DNA of 64,000 bases from Devosia sp. Root685 (GCF_001427875.1 NZ_LMHK01000005.1:124001-188000); one strand, 5' to 3'; positions 41,739 to 51,022 are shown, counted from the first letter of the stretch. Translations and numbers: made by a program. The notes: generated from the sequence alone by a model not told the origin.

Positions 41739-42674
41739 CTAAAGCGCCAAAACATACAGCCACCCCGTAATCGTCACGGCCGACAGCACCGTGGCGATGA
41801 GGATGGTGTTCGTCGCGACGCTCACCCCGCGATCGTAATATGTCGCAAACACATAGATGTTCACCCCCGCCGGCATGGCCGAGAGCAAAATGCCATAGCG
41901 GGCGATTTCGAGCGGCACGTGCAGCACCCAGATCATCAGCACATAGGCGATGGCGGGGTGGACGATCAGCTTGATCAGCGAGGCGACGAGCGCCTGCTTC
42001 CAATTTTCCGACAGCTTGAATTCGACCAGCGCCCCGCCAATGCCGAAAAGCGCGGCGGGGACCACGGCCTGGCTCATCATCACGAAAAACGCTTCCGCCG
42101 GCTCGATCAGCTGAATTTCGAGCAATGAGCCGATAATACCCGCGGCAATGCCCCAGATCAGCGGATTGGAGACGACGCGCCGGAAAGCCACCAGCAGCGT
42201 CTTTCCGAGCGGCTGACCGTCGCGCTTGACCAGTTCCATCGTGACCATGCCCACGGTCAACAGGATCGCCCCATGCAGACCGATGATGGAAAGGGTCACC
42301 GGCAGCGCTTCGGGACCATAGGCGCGCGTCAGGATGGGCAGGCCCACCAGCACCGTATTGGTAAAAGTGCCGGAAAAACCGGCGGCAACGCTTTCCCCCG
42401 GACGATTGCCAAAGGCGCGGCGGGCAATGAAGATGCCAAGGGCGAAGCAGACAAAGGCGCCGAGATAAAACGGTCCGATGATCGAGAGATTGAAGGCCGA
42501 GCGGAAGTCACTCGTCGAAATCGAGTGGAACAACAGGCACGGCGTCGCAAAATTGTTAACGAAGGCGATCAAGGCTTTGACGCCTTCGGCCGGATAAAGC
42601 CGTTTCAACACGGCCACATAGCCAAGGCCCATAAGCGCGAAAATGGGCAGGATGACGTAGATGATGTCGAGCAT
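41739..42674 (-). CDS. AEC (auxin efflux carrier) family transporter
   Basis: 311 residues with ten predicted membrane helices. Family features are the N-terminal ILPIFALMGLGYVAVLKRLYPAEGVKALIAFVNNFATPCLLFHSI, the central GLPILTRAYGPEALPVTLSIIGLHGAILLTVG and the C-terminal RYGILLSAMPAGVNIYVFATYYDRGVSVATNTIL. AEC carriers move small organic acids (malonate, malate and others) with ions; the direction is not clear. Its upstream region shares a 16-mer with uxaC, so the two may be co-regulated. Confidence 0.92.
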   Translation of the reverse strand: MLDIIYVILPIFALMGLGYVAVLKRLYPAEGVKALIAFVNNFATPCLLFHSISTSDFRSAFNLSIIGPFYLGAFVCFALGIFIARRAFGNRPGESVAAGFSGTFTNTVLVGLPILTRAYGPEALPVTLSIIGLHGAILLTVGMVTMELVKRDGQPLGKTLLVAFRRVVSNPLIWGIAAGIIGSLLEIQLIEPAEAFFVMMSQAVVPAALFGIGGALVEFKLSENWKQALVASLIKLIVHPAIAYVLMIWVLHVPLEIARYGILLSAMPAGVNIYVFATYYDRGVSVATNTILIATVLSAVTITGWLYVLAL

Positions 42675-42740
42675 TGGCCGAGGATCCGGGCCGGGAGGGC
42701 GAAGGAGGCCTAGACCCTCGCGCCAGCCCGGTCAACCTTC

Positions 42741-42756
42741 GTCTTGTATGGAAGAT
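42741..42756. promoter_or_regulatory. Operator-like 16-mer upstream of the AEC carrier gene
   Basis: GTCTTGTATGGAAGAT, identical over 16 bases with the site at 37327-37342. It lies 66 bases before the carrier start on the minus strand and about 170 bases before glpD on the other side. Confidence 0.5.
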
Positions 42757-42770
42757 ATTTTGTGTCCATC

Positions 42771-42841
42771 CACCGCGTCATTCCCGCGAAAGCGGGAATC
42801 TCTGGTTCGAGCAGATGCTTCGCAGGAATCACGCCCTACGT
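42771..42841. repeat. Palindromic intergenic repeat, family D copy 4
   Basis: CGCGTCATTCCCGCGAAAGC with GGGAATCTC on the left; the right half (GATGCTTCGCAGGAATCACG) has diverged. Confidence 0.8.
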
Positions 42842-42858
42842 GGTGTGTGAGTGACAAA

Positions 42859-42908
42859 ACGAAACACAAATAGTTCCAAAACGAAACCATATGACCTATA
42901 TACGAAAC
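42859..42908 (+). promoter_or_regulatory. Probable GlpR operator array before glpD
   Basis: Three direct copies of ACGAAAC at 42859, 42881 and 42902 are spaced 22 and 21 bases, about two helical turns, so they face the same side of the DNA. DeoR-family GlpR repressors bind such repeated TTTCG/CGAAA units. No glpR gene lies in the window. Confidence 0.6.
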
Positions 42909-42926
42909 AGGACCTGAGGAATTGCC

Positions 42927-44414
42927 ATGAGTGAGACTGTGCTCGACCTGTTCGTGATCGGCGGCGGCATCAATGGTGCCAGCGTGGCGCGCGATGCGGT
43001 GGGGCGCGGCTTCAGCGTCGGCCTTGCCGAGATGAACGATTTCGCCTCGGGCACGAGTTCAGCGGCGAGCAAGCTCATTCACGGCGGCTTGCGCTATCTC
43101 GAACATTACGAATTCCGCCTCGTGCACGAAGCGCTGGCCGAGCGCGAAGTCCTCTGGGCCGCCGCGCCCCATATCATTCGCCCGCTGCGCTTCGTGCTGC
43201 CGCATCACAAGGGGCTGCGGCCCGCCTTCCTGCTGCGCTCCGGCCTTGCCATGTACGACTATATGGGCGGGCGAAAGCTGCTGCCGCCCACCAAAACGCT
43301 CGACCTGACGCGCGATGTGACCGGCAAGGCGCTAAAACCCGGCTTCAGGCTCGGCTTTGAATATTCCGATTGCTGGGTCGATGATGCCCGCTTCGTGGTG
43401 CTCAATGTGCGCGACGCGGCAGACAAGGGCGCCAAAATCTATCCGCGCACCAAAGTGACCTCGGCGCGTCGGGAAAATGGCGCCTGGACGATTTCGCTCG
43501 AAGGCGTCGGCGGCACAGAGACGGTGCGCGCCAAAATGCTCGTCAATGCGGCGGGGCCATGGGTCGATAGCGTCATCAATGGCGTCCTGGGCAAAAACGG
43601 CGCGCATAATGTGCGGCTGGTTCAGGGCAGCCATATCGTGGTGAAAAAGCTCTACGACCACGACCGCTGCTACGTTTTCCAGAACGGGGATGGGCGCATC
43701 GTTTTCTCCATTCCCTATTCCGACGATTTCACCCTGATCGGCACCACGGACCGCGACTACACAGGCGATCCCAAGGACGTCAAAATCACCGCCGAAGAAA
43801 CGGATTATCTGCTCTCGGCGGCAAGCGAATATTTTGCCAAGCCCGTCACGAAAGACGAAATCGTCTGGACCTATTCGGGCGTGCGGCCGCTCTTCGACGA
43901 TGGCGCCAGCGCGGCGCAGGAGGCGACGCGCGATTATGTGCTCAAACTCGAGGGCGACAAGACCACCGGGGCCGTCGTCAATGTGTTCGGCGGCAAATTG
44001 ACGACCTCGCGGCGCCTGGCGGAATCCGTGCTCGAAAAGGTCGAAGAGGTTCTGGGCAAGAAGAAACCGGCCTGGACCAAGGTCAGCACGCTGCCCGGCG
44101 GCGATTTCGGCCCGCTCAGTTTTGACGCCGAAGTGCGGCGGCTGGGTCTCGATTATCCTCAACTGCCTGCAACCCTCCTCAAGCGCCTGATGCGGCTCTA
44201 TGGCACCAAGGCGCGGATATTGCTCGGCGAGCGCCAGACGCTTTCCGACTTGGGCCAGCATTTTGGCTCTGACCTTTATGCCGCCGAAGTCGATTATCAG
44301 GTTGAACACGAATGGGCATACGCAGCACAAGACGTGCTGTGGCGGCGCACCAAACTGGGCCTGCGGGTCGGCGCCGAAGATGTGGGCCGGCTGGAGGAAT
44401 ATCTGGCGCGCTAG
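42927..44414 (+). CDS. glpD: Aerobic glycerol-3-phosphate dehydrogenase
   Basis: 495 residues. The FAD-binding Rossmann motif is DLFVIGGGINGASVARDAVGRGFSVGLAE (about 7-35); further signatures are FASGTSSAASKLIHGGLRYLE, LVNAAGPWVD, GSHIVV and IPYSDDFTLIGTTDRDY. It oxidises glycerol-3-phosphate to dihydroxyacetone phosphate and passes electrons to the quinone pool at the inner membrane. Upstream lie three direct repeats likely bound by GlpR; downstream, after a half repeat B, is glpK. Confidence 0.97.
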   Translation: MSETVLDLFVIGGGINGASVARDAVGRGFSVGLAEMNDFASGTSSAASKLIHGGLRYLEHYEFRLVHEALAEREVLWAAAPHIIRPLRFVLPHHKGLRPAFLLRSGLAMYDYMGGRKLLPPTKTLDLTRDVTGKALKPGFRLGFEYSDCWVDDARFVVLNVRDAADKGAKIYPRTKVTSARRENGAWTISLEGVGGTETVRAKMLVNAAGPWVDSVINGVLGKNGAHNVRLVQGSHIVVKKLYDHDRCYVFQNGDGRIVFSIPYSDDFTLIGTTDRDYTGDPKDVKITAEETDYLLSAASEYFAKPVTKDEIVWTYSGVRPLFDDGASAAQEATRDYVLKLEGDKTTGAVVNVFGGKLTTSRRLAESVLEKVEEVLGKKKPAWTKVSTLPGGDFGPLSFDAEVRRLGLDYPQLPATLLKRLMRLYGTKARILLGERQTLSDLGQHFGSDLYAAEVDYQVEHEWAYAAQDVLWRRTKLGLRVGAEDVGRLEEYLAR

Positions 44415-44440
44415 CCATTTGGGCAACATGGCGCCAAACG

Positions 44441-44487
44441 CTGGATGCAGCACCTCCCCCTTGATGGGGGAGGGTGGGAGGGGGTGT
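44441..44487. repeat. Palindromic intergenic repeat, family B, half copy
   Basis: GATGCAGCACCTCCCCCTTG with GGGGGAGGGTGGGAGGGGGT: the right half of the full element, lying between glpD and glpK. Confidence 0.82.
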
Positions 44488-44549
44488 CCGCAGGCGCGGG
44501 TATCCGGAAATTGCTGAGAGGCCGTGAGAGCCTTGCGGAGGAGATTACC

Positions 44550-46031
44550 TTGACCAAATTCATTCTGGCCATCGATCAGGGCACCACTTCTAGCCGGGCC
44601 ATCGTCTTCGATGGCGACCGGAAAGTCGCCGGCGTCGGACAGAAGGAATTTACCCAGCATTTTCCGCAAGACGGCTGGGTGGAACACGATCCCGAGGAAA
44701 TCTGGAACAGTGTCGTCGAGACCATCAAAACCGCCCTCGGCAAGGCCGGCATCGGTGCCAGCGATATCGCCGCCATCGGCATCACCAATCAGCGCGAGAC
44801 GGTTGTCGTGTGGGACCGCGCAACCGGCAAACCGATCCACAATGCCATCGTCTGGCAGGACCGGCGCACTTCGGCGACATGCGCCGACCTCAAGCGGCAA
44901 GGGCACGAAGCGCTCTTTACCGAACGAACCGGCCTGCTGCTCGACCCCTATTTTTCCGGCACCAAGGTGAAATGGCTGCTCGATAATGTCGAAGGCGCGC
45001 GCGCCAAGGCCGAGGCGGGCGAACTGGCCTTCGGCACCATCGACACTTTCCTCATCTGGCGCCTGACGGAAGGGCGGGTGCATGCGACCGACGCGACCAA
45101 TGCGGCCCGGACACTGCTGTTCGATATCGGCCGCAATCTCTGGGACGAGGACCTGCTTGATATTCTGGGCGTGCCGGCAAAACTCCTCCCGGCCGTAAAG
45201 GATTGCGCCGATGATTTCGGGGTGACGGAACTCTTTGGCGCCCCCATTCCCATTCTCGGGGTGGCGGGCGACCAGCATGCGGCGACCATCGGTCAGGCCT
45301 GCTTTGCGCCCGGCATGGTCAAATCGACCTATGGCACGGGCTGTTTTGCGGTGCTCAATACCGGCAAGGACATGGTCCGTTCGCAAAACCGGCTGCTGAC
45401 GACCATTGCCTATCGACTCAATGGCGAGACCACTTACGCCCTCGAAGGCTCGATCTTCATCGCGGGCGCGGCGGTGCAGTGGATCCGCGATGGCCTCAAG
45501 CTTGTAAAGCACGCGAGCGAAACCGGCCCCCTGGCGCGGACGGCCGACCCGAGCCAGAACGTCTATATGGTGCCCGCCTTTGTCGGCCTCGGGGCGCCCT
45601 GGTGGGATGCCGAAGCGCGCGGGGCGATCTTTGGCATCACCCGCAATACCGGCCCGGCGGAAATCGCCCGGGCAGCGCTCGAAGCGGTCTGTTACCAGAC
45701 GCGCGACCTCCTGGAGGCCATGCGCAAGGATTGGACATCACATGGCGACACGGTGCTGCGCGTCGATGGCGGCATGGTCGCTTCGGACTGGACCATGCAG
45801 TTTCTGGCCGATGTGCTCGACGCGCCGGTCGATCGCCCGACAATTTTGGAAACTACGGCCCTGGGCGCGGCCTGGCTCGCCGGCATGAAGGCCGGGGTCT
45901 GGCCCGACATGGCAGAATTCGCCTCCAGCTGGGCCCGCGACCGCCGGTTCGAACCGGCCATGGACGCCGAGGAGCGCAAGGCAAAAGTGGCAGGCTGGGA
46001 CGACGCAGTGCGCCGCGTGCTGACTGCCTAG
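44550..46031 (+). CDS. glpK: Glycerol kinase
   Basis: 493 residues using the TTG at 44550, which follows GGAGGAG at eight bases; no ATG is near. FGGY-kinase motifs: [19 protein letters not shown] (phosphate 1), [39 protein letters not shown], and [19 protein letters not shown] with [18 protein letters not shown] (adenosine). It phosphorylates glycerol to the substrate of GlpD. The upstream gap contains a family B half repeat. Likely under the same GlpR control as glpD. Confidence 0.97.
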   Translation: MTKFILAIDQGTTSSRAIVFDGDRKVAGVGQKEFTQHFPQDGWVEHDPEEIWNSVVETIKTALGKAGIGASDIAAIGITNQRETVVVWDRATGKPIHNAIVWQDRRTSATCADLKRQGHEALFTERTGLLLDPYFSGTKVKWLLDNVEGARAKAEAGELAFGTIDTFLIWRLTEGRVHATDATNAARTLLFDIGRNLWDEDLLDILGVPAKLLPAVKDCADDFGVTELFGAPIPILGVAGDQHAATIGQACFAPGMVKSTYGTGCFAVLNTGKDMVRSQNRLLTTIAYRLNGETTYALEGSIFIAGAAVQWIRDGLKLVKHASETGPLARTADPSQNVYMVPAFVGLGAPWWDAEARGAIFGITRNTGPAEIARAALEAVCYQTRDLLEAMRKDWTSHGDTVLRVDGGMVASDWTMQFLADVLDAPVDRPTILETTALGAAWLAGMKAGVWPDMAEFASSWARDRRFEPAMDAEERKAKVAGWDDAVRRVLTA

Positions 46032-46048
46032 CTGCCACCAGCACCGGC

Positions 46049-46116
46049 CCAACCGAATTCGCTATGGCGAATTCGGTGACACCTCCCCCTTGATGGGGGA
46101 GGATGGGAGGGGGTGC
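46049..46116. repeat. Palindromic intergenic repeat, family B, half copy with inner palindrome
   Basis: CCGAATTCGCTATGGCGAAT with TCGGTGACACCTCCCCCTTG and GGAGGATGGGAGGGGGTG. The inner palindrome is the one seen at 36181 in the full copy. Confidence 0.85.
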
Positions 46117-46176
46117 GGGAGCCACTATGCTTGCCGATTTAGAACGATGCGGTACGCCGCGTGCTGACAAACGCCC

Positions 46177-46234
46177 AGTAGCCCTCGTGGTTCGAGGCTT
46201 TGCTAACGCAAAGCACCTCACCATGAGGGCTACT
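46177..46234. repeat. Palindromic intergenic repeat, family C, half copy
   Basis: CAGTAGCCCTCGTGGTTCGA, GCTTTGCTAACGCAAAGC hairpin, and ACCTCACCATGAGGGCTACT. It follows copy B by about 60 bases, an adjacent pair of unrelated repeats. Confidence 0.8.
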
Positions 46235-46249
46235 TTGGGTACCAAAAAA

Positions 46250-47077
46250 TCAGCCCCCTTCGCCCTCCACACTCGGTGCCGGCTCGTCGTCGTCCTCCGG
46301 CGCCAGCTGGCCGGCATTGGGATTGTCACGCAGCAGCGTCGTGACTTCATTGTCGAGATTGACCATGAAGCGCGAAATACGGCTGCCATTGGAGCCGAAA
46401 TCGTGCGGCGCATTGATCGAGGCCGAGCGCATATCGACCTTGGCGCCATTGGCCGTTGGAGCAACGCGGAACACGGCCTCCTCGCGCCAGCCGGGAAGGG
46501 TGACAATGCGCGCATTTATCCGCCCCGCCGCCCCATCGGGCCCCGGCGCGACCTTGCGGCGGATATCCCAGCCCTCGTTTTCAACGAGACGCTCAACCAC
46601 CCCAAAGAGCGAAACCACATCCAGCGGATAGATGCGTGTCGTTGCATTAGGAAAAATGCGCGCCTGCTCGTCTGGCGAAATAAGCTTTGGCGGCGGCATT
46701 TTCGCGGTATCGGGCAGGAAGAGCAGCGGCAGTTCGCCGCGCGGCACGGTGGCGATATCGGTGACCGGCGGAAACCGCCAGGCATAGTAGCCATAATAGG
46801 CAAAGGGCGCGAGGCAGATGAGGCCGAGGAAAAGTCCCATCAGCGCCTTGCCCCAGCCCCGATCGCCGGAGAACCACAGGCGCGCCAGCGCCAGGAGGGC
46901 GACCAGCACGGCGAGCGCCGAAACCACCAGCGCCAGTATGGCGACAGTGAAAAAGCTCGGCGATTCGATCAGCCCCAGATGGTGCATGCCGACGGGCAGA
47001 ATGACGAGCGGAATGGCAATCCTGCCAATCCGGCGGGCCCAGATGGCCGTTTTCGACGTTCTGATCAGTATGCGCAC
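46250..47077 (-). CDS. DUF1499 family membrane protein
   Basis: 275 residues. Three hydrophobic helices in the first 100 residues (RIAIPLVILPVGMHHL, FFTVAILALVVSALAVLVALLALARLW, ALMGLFLGLICLAPFAYYGYYAW) precede a soluble domain with DIATVPRGELPLLF, YPLDVVSLFGVVERLVENEGWDIRRK and RMRSASINAPHDFGSNGSRISRFMVNLD-like DUF1499 features (VDMRSASINAPHDFGSNGSRI). The C-terminus is acidic. Function unknown; often an envelope protein. Confidence 0.82.
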   Translation of the reverse strand: MRILIRTSKTAIWARRIGRIAIPLVILPVGMHHLGLIESPSFFTVAILALVVSALAVLVALLALARLWFSGDRGWGKALMGLFLGLICLAPFAYYGYYAWRFPPVTDIATVPRGELPLLFLPDTAKMPPPKLISPDEQARIFPNATTRIYPLDVVSLFGVVERLVENEGWDIRRKVAPGPDGAAGRINARIVTLPGWREEAVFRVAPTANGAKVDMRSASINAPHDFGSNGSRISRFMVNLDNEVTTLLRDNPNAGQLAPEDDDEPAPSVEGEGG

Positions 47078-47142
47078 GAAGAGGCGTTTCCCTTGCTGGC
47101 GCCTGTTTTACGTCAAAGGTCTTGGGATTGTTTAAACGCGTA

Positions 47143-47778
47143 TTAGGGATAGAGGCGCCCGTTATGCCAGCCGGCATCAGGCGTTTCCCGCGTGAAACGA
47201 ACCCGATCGTGCAGGCGATATTCGCCGTCCTTCCAGAATTCCATCATCGTGGGCTTTATCCGAAAGCCGGCCCAATGGTCGGGCCGCACCACATCGGCAG
47301 TGCCGATCTCATTGGTAAGCGCCTCGACGCGCGCGATCAGCGTCTCGCGATTTTCAAGCGGCCGCGACTGCAGCGAGGCGGACGAGGCGATCTGGCTGCC
47401 GCGATGGCGCGAAGCAAAATAAGTGTCGGATTCAATGGGGCTGACCACCTCCACCGGCCCGCGCAGCCGAACCTGCCGGCGCAGCGACTTCCAGTGAAAA
47501 ACCGCTGATGCCTGCGGATTGGCCAGCAGCTGGCGGCCCTTGTCGCTCTCGAAATTGGTGAAGAAGCAAAAGCCACTTTTGTCGCGGGCATTGAGCAGCA
47601 CCATGCGCACATCGGGCATGCCGGCCGCATCGGCGCTGGCGAGCGCCATGGCATGCGGATCGTTGGCTTCGCTCTCCTGGGCCAGCGCAAACCATTCCTC
47701 GAACACGGCAAAGGGATCGAGGCCCGAACGGTCCCCATCATCGAAAAGGCGTTCGGTGAGCGTTTGCAGCATCGTCAT
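47143..47778 (-). CDS. pdxH: Pyridoxamine 5'-phosphate oxidase
   Basis: 211 residues from the ATG at 47778, the usual length; a Met two codons later is also possible. FMN- and PLP-site motifs: DPFAVFEEWFALAQESEANDPHAMALASADAAGMPDVRMVLLNARDKSGFCFFTNFESDKG, RQVRLRGPVEVVSPIESDTYFASRHRGSQIASSASLQSRPL and the C-terminal RLHDRVRFTRE. It makes pyridoxal phosphate from the pyridoxamine or pyridoxine phosphate. Divergent from the DnaJ-like gene. Confidence 0.97.
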   Translation of the reverse strand: MTMLQTLTERLFDDGDRSGLDPFAVFEEWFALAQESEANDPHAMALASADAAGMPDVRMVLLNARDKSGFCFFTNFESDKGRQLLANPQASAVFHWKSLRRQVRLRGPVEVVSPIESDTYFASRHRGSQIASSASLQSRPLENRETLIARVEALTNEIGTADVVRPDHWAGFRIKPTMMEFWKDGEYRLHDRVRFTRETPDAGWHNGRLYP

Positions 47779-47885
47779 ATTTCCCGCGCTTTTGCCCCTC
47801 CAAAACTGGACAAGAAGGGGGTGGGTGGCCATATAAGGCGTCAAATGTGGGCGAAGCAACGCCCGACCCAGATAGATTGGACCAA

Positions 47886-48839
47886 ATGCGCGATCCTTAC
47901 ACCGTGCTCGGGGTGCCGCGGTCCGCAAGCGAGAAGGACATCAAGTCCGCCTATCGCAAGCTGGCCAAGAAGTATCACCCCGACCAGAATCCCGAAGATC
48001 CTTCGGCGCACGGCAAATTTGCCGAAGCGACGCATGCCTATGACCTGCTCAATGATGGCGAAAAGCGTGGCCAGTATGATCGCGGCGAAATCGACGCCGA
48101 GGGCAATCCGCGCTTTGCCGGCTTTGGCAATGGCGGAGCGGGCCGTGGCGCGCGGCCGGGCGCTGCTGGCGCCGGCGGCTTTTCGGCCGAAGACATTTTG
48201 AAGGAATTCATGAGCGGCTTCGGCGGCCAGCCGCGCGGTGGCCCGCGCCCCGGCGCTGCGGGCGGCGCGCAATGGGACCCCTTTGCCGGTGGCGCGACGG
48301 GCGGCGCAGGTGCCGGGGCCGGCGCGCGCATGAAGGGCGATGATGTGGTGGTGAACGCCACCGTCTCGCTCGAAGATGCGCACAAGGCGGCCTCCGTGCC
48401 GGTGCGCATGCCTTCGGGCAAAATGCTGAACGTCAAACTGCCCGAGAAGGTGGAAGAGGGCCAGCAGATCCGCCTCAAGGGCCAGGGCACGCCCAATGCC
48501 TTCGGCGAGCCGGGCGACGCGCTGGTGACGGTACGCTTTGAAAAATCAAAGACCTTCCGCCGCGATGGCCGCGATGTGCGCACCGATGTGGCGGTCACGC
48601 TCTACGAGGCCGTACTCGGCGCCAAGGTGCGCGTGCCGACCCTTGATGGTTCGGTCGAACTGAACCTGCCGCCAGGCGTCGACACCAGCAAGGCCCTCCG
48701 CCTCAAGGGCAAGGGCCTGCACGGCGACGGCGACCTATACGTCAACATCCGCGTCGTCCTCCCCCCCGGCGGCGACCCCGACCTCGAAGCCCTGGCAAGA
48801 TTCATGCGGGACCAGAAGCCGTATAAGGTGCGAGACTAG
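47886..48839 (+). CDS. DnaJ-class co-chaperone without zinc domain (CbpA-like)
   Basis: 317 residues from the ATG at 47886. The J domain reads RDPYTVLGVPRSASEKDIKSAYRKLAKKYHPDQNPEDPSA with the HPD triad. A long Gly/Pro/Ala-rich linker (about 75-165, AGFGNGGAGRGARPGAAGAGG) follows, then two DnaJ C-terminal substrate-binding domains (DDVVVNATVSLEDAHKAASVPVRM; LPPGVDTSKALRLKGKGL). The zinc finger of DnaJ is missing, as in CbpA. It stimulates the ATPase of DnaK. Divergent from pdxH, an arrangement I recall from other Rhizobiales. Confidence 0.92.
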   Translation: MRDPYTVLGVPRSASEKDIKSAYRKLAKKYHPDQNPEDPSAHGKFAEATHAYDLLNDGEKRGQYDRGEIDAEGNPRFAGFGNGGAGRGARPGAAGAGGFSAEDILKEFMSGFGGQPRGGPRPGAAGGAQWDPFAGGATGGAGAGAGARMKGDDVVVNATVSLEDAHKAASVPVRMPSGKMLNVKLPEKVEEGQQIRLKGQGTPNAFGEPGDALVTVRFEKSKTFRRDGRDVRTDVAVTLYEAVLGAKVRVPTLDGSVELNLPPGVDTSKALRLKGKGLHGDGDLYVNIRVVLPPGGDPDLEALARFMRDQKPYKVRD

Positions 48840-48858
48840 GGGACGGCACTGCGCGCTT

Positions 48859-48978
48859 GCCCCCTCCCAGCCGGAGGTGTCACCGAATTCGGTTGGGAAC
48901 AGTGGCTAGGAACTGGATCGAGTCCCAAACTCGATACAACACCTCCCCCTTGATGGGGGAGGATGGGAGGGGGTGACG
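48859..48978. repeat. Palindromic intergenic repeat, family B copy 3
   Basis: CCCCCTCCCAGCCGGAGGTG and CACCGAATTCGGTTGGGAAC on the left, CCTCCCCCTTGATGGGGGAGG and GATGGGAGGGGGTGACG on the right. It lies between convergent genes. Confidence 0.88.
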
Positions 48979-48998
48979 CCCAGCGCGTCCGTGGCCTC

Positions 48999-49940
48999 CT
49001 ACCCCCGCGGCGCCGCAGCCCTCTGCAATCTGTCGTTGATCGCCTCGCCCAGCCCCTCATGCGGCACAGGCGCCACCGCGATCACCTTCGCCCCCGTCGC
49101 ATCCAATTCATGCAGCATCGAAAAAAGATTTCGCGCCGCCTCGTGGAGCTCCCCCGCCGGCGAAAGGTTCCGTACCTCCCCGTCGAAATCCCCCGCCGGA
49201 CCAAAGGCCAGAAACGCCTCGCCCGGCTGCGGCACCGTATCGAGCCGCATGGCGGCATTGGGCGCATAGTGGCTGAGCAGCATGCCGGGCGCCGAAATCT
49301 TCGCCCCCTTGGCGGCCCGGATGACTTTTCGCCCAAACGCCGCTTCGATCTCCTCGCGCGCCAGCGCCCCGGCCCGGAGCTGGATGATGCTCTCGCCATC
49401 GACCGCGACAATAGTCGATTCAACGCCCGCCTTGCACGCCCCCCCATCAAGCACCGGCACCCTCCCGCCAAGGCCGCGGCGAACCTGCTCGGCTGTGGTG
49501 GGCGAGAGTTTCCCCGATGGATTGGCCGACGGCGCCGAAAGCGGGCGGCCCACGGCCCGCAGCAGCGCCAGGGCAATCTTGTGGTCCGGCATGCGCAGGG
49601 CAACGGTGTCGAGCCCGGCAGTCGCCACATCGGCAAGGCCGTGCCCGGGCCGCAGGGGCACAACGATACTCAGCGGCCCCGGCCAGAACCTCTCCGCCAG
49701 CGCACGCGCCAGCGGCGAAAACACCGCCAGCGTTTCCGCCATGGCCAGATCGGCCACATGGGCGATCAGCGGATTGAAGCGCGGCCGGCCCTTGGTTTCA
49801 TAGATCGAGAGCACCGCATCGGCATTGGTCGCATCGGCGCCGAGGCCATAGACCGTCTCGGTGGGAAAGGCGACGAGTTTCCCCGCGCGGAGGGACGCGG
49901 CGGCTTGGGCAATGGCCTCTTCGTCGGGAAATGTGCTCAT
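48999..49940 (-). CDS. L-threonylcarbamoyladenylate synthase (Sua5 type)
   Basis: 313 residues, the two-domain Sua5 form. The YrdC domain has AGKLVAFPTETVYGLGADATNADAVLSIYETKGRPRFNPLIAHV and RPLSAPSANPSGKLSPTTAEQV, the ATP/threonine site. A C-terminal Sua5 domain (from about 220) contains APGMLLSHYAPNAAMRL, the usual interdomain linker motif. It makes the intermediate for t6A37 in tRNAs reading ANN codons. Divergent from the deacetylase-family gene. Confidence 0.95.
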   Translation of the reverse strand: MSTFPDEEAIAQAAASLRAGKLVAFPTETVYGLGADATNADAVLSIYETKGRPRFNPLIAHVADLAMAETLAVFSPLARALAERFWPGPLSIVVPLRPGHGLADVATAGLDTVALRMPDHKIALALLRAVGRPLSAPSANPSGKLSPTTAEQVRRGLGGRVPVLDGGACKAGVESTIVAVDGESIIQLRAGALAREEIEAAFGRKVIRAAKGAKISAPGMLLSHYAPNAAMRLDTVPQPGEAFLAFGPAGDFDGEVRNLSPAGELHEAARNLFSMLHELDATGAKVIAVAPVPHEGLGEAINDRLQRAAAPRG

Positions 49941-50009
49941 GGCCGGTGTTTGACAACAGGCGTCGTGCGCGTCAAGTCGGCTGGGTCGAGAGGGGCTCCA
50001 GCGTTTGTC

Positions 50010-50056
50010 GCGCTTTCGGGGCGGAAAAGTGGTATTCCCTTTCCTGAAACGCTCCG
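50010..50056. repeat. Palindromic repeat, family G copy 2
   Basis: GCGTTT ... GCGGAAAAGTGG-TATT-CCCTTTCC ... AAACGC: an outer inverted repeat around an inner hairpin. Related to the element at 38955; both stand just before a start codon. Confidence 0.6.
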
Positions 50057-50066
50057 AAAGTCACAC

Positions 50067-51014
50067 GTGACCACGCTTCTCATCAGCCAGCCCAATTTTG
50101 CCGATCACCTGACCCCGCCCGGCCATCCCGAGCGCGCCGATCGCATCGTCGCGGTCGAAGAGGCGCTGGCAACAGGCGAATTCGATCCTCTGGTGCGGCG
50201 CGAGGCGCCCTATGGCGATATCACGCTGGCCGAACTCGTCCATGACGAGCGCTATATGGCGCGGCTGCGCATGGCCCGGCCGGCCGAGGGCATCGGGCAG
50301 CTCGATGCCGATACCTATATTTCGGATCAATCGCTTTCGGTTGCCGCCACCGGCTTGGGCGGGGCCATGGCCGCGCTCGATGCGGTTGTCATGGGCGAGG
50401 TCGACAATGCCTTTTGCGCCATTCGCCCGCCGGGCCACCATGCCGAGATCGATCGGCCCATGGGCTTTTGCCTGATCAATACGGTGGCCATCGTAGCGCG
50501 CGAGGCGCAGCGCAAATATGGGGCCGAGCGCGTCGCCATCGTCGATTTCGACGTCCATCACGGCAATGGCACCCAGGATATCTTTTACGAAGACCCCAGC
50601 GTTTTCTATGCCTCCAGCCACCAGATGCCGCTGTTTCCCGGCACCGGGCATCCGAGCGAACACGGCGTCGGCAATATCGTCAATGCCGCGCTCAAGGCCC
50701 ATAGCGATGGTTGGGAAATGCGCGCGGTCTACAATGAGATCATCCTGCCCGCGCTCGACAATTTCGCCCCGGACCTGATTCTGATCTCGGCCGGGTTCGA
50801 CGCGCATGAGCGGGACCCGCTGGCCCAGCTCGAATGGGTGGATCAGGATTTTGCCTGGGTCACCGGCAAGTTGATGGATGTGGCCGAACGCCGCTGCGGC
50901 AATCGCATTGTGTCGCTGCTCGAAGGTGGTTATGACCTCAAGGGCCTTGCCGGAGGCGTGCGCCAGCACGTGGGCATGCTGATGGACGGGGCGACGAGTT
51001 CTCTCAACTTTTAG
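50067..51014 (+). CDS. Histone deacetylase family protein (acetylpolyamine amidohydrolase-like)
   Basis: 315 residues starting with GTG at 50067, matching family N-termini ([33 protein letters not shown]). Catalytic motifs: [24 protein letters not shown] (His-His and general base), [22 protein letters not shown] (zinc Asp and His) and [19 protein letters not shown] (second zinc Asp). It should remove acetyl groups from a small molecule or a lysine. Bacterial relatives act on acetylpolyamines or acetoin metabolism. The xseB gene begins nine bases after its stop. Confidence 0.92.
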   Translation: MTTLLISQPNFADHLTPPGHPERADRIVAVEEALATGEFDPLVRREAPYGDITLAELVHDERYMARLRMARPAEGIGQLDADTYISDQSLSVAATGLGGAMAALDAVVMGEVDNAFCAIRPPGHHAEIDRPMGFCLINTVAIVAREAQRKYGAERVAIVDFDVHHGNGTQDIFYEDPSVFYASSHQMPLFPGTGHPSEHGVGNIVNAALKAHSDGWEMRAVYNEIILPALDNFAPDLILISAGFDAHERDPLAQLEWVDQDFAWVTGKLMDVAERRCGNRIVSLLEGGYDLKGLAGGVRQHVGMLMDGATSSLNF

Positions 51015-51022
51015 GATGGACC

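Noticed and set aside
44495-44549. CTGAGAG followed by a hairpin-like stretch before glpK, at first sight like a TPP riboswitch
   Set aside because: The second conserved block of the thi-box is absent and the space to the glpK start is too short. The gene also has no link with thiamine.
43332-45512. Open frame of 726 codons on the minus strand
   Set aside because: It is antisense to glpD and glpK, both clear from full-length motifs; it spans their intergenic repeat and has shadow-like composition.
48963-50066. N-terminal extension of the deacetylase-family frame
   Set aside because: This part is antisense to the Sua5-type gene and also runs through a family B repeat; the family N-terminus starts at the GTG at 50067.
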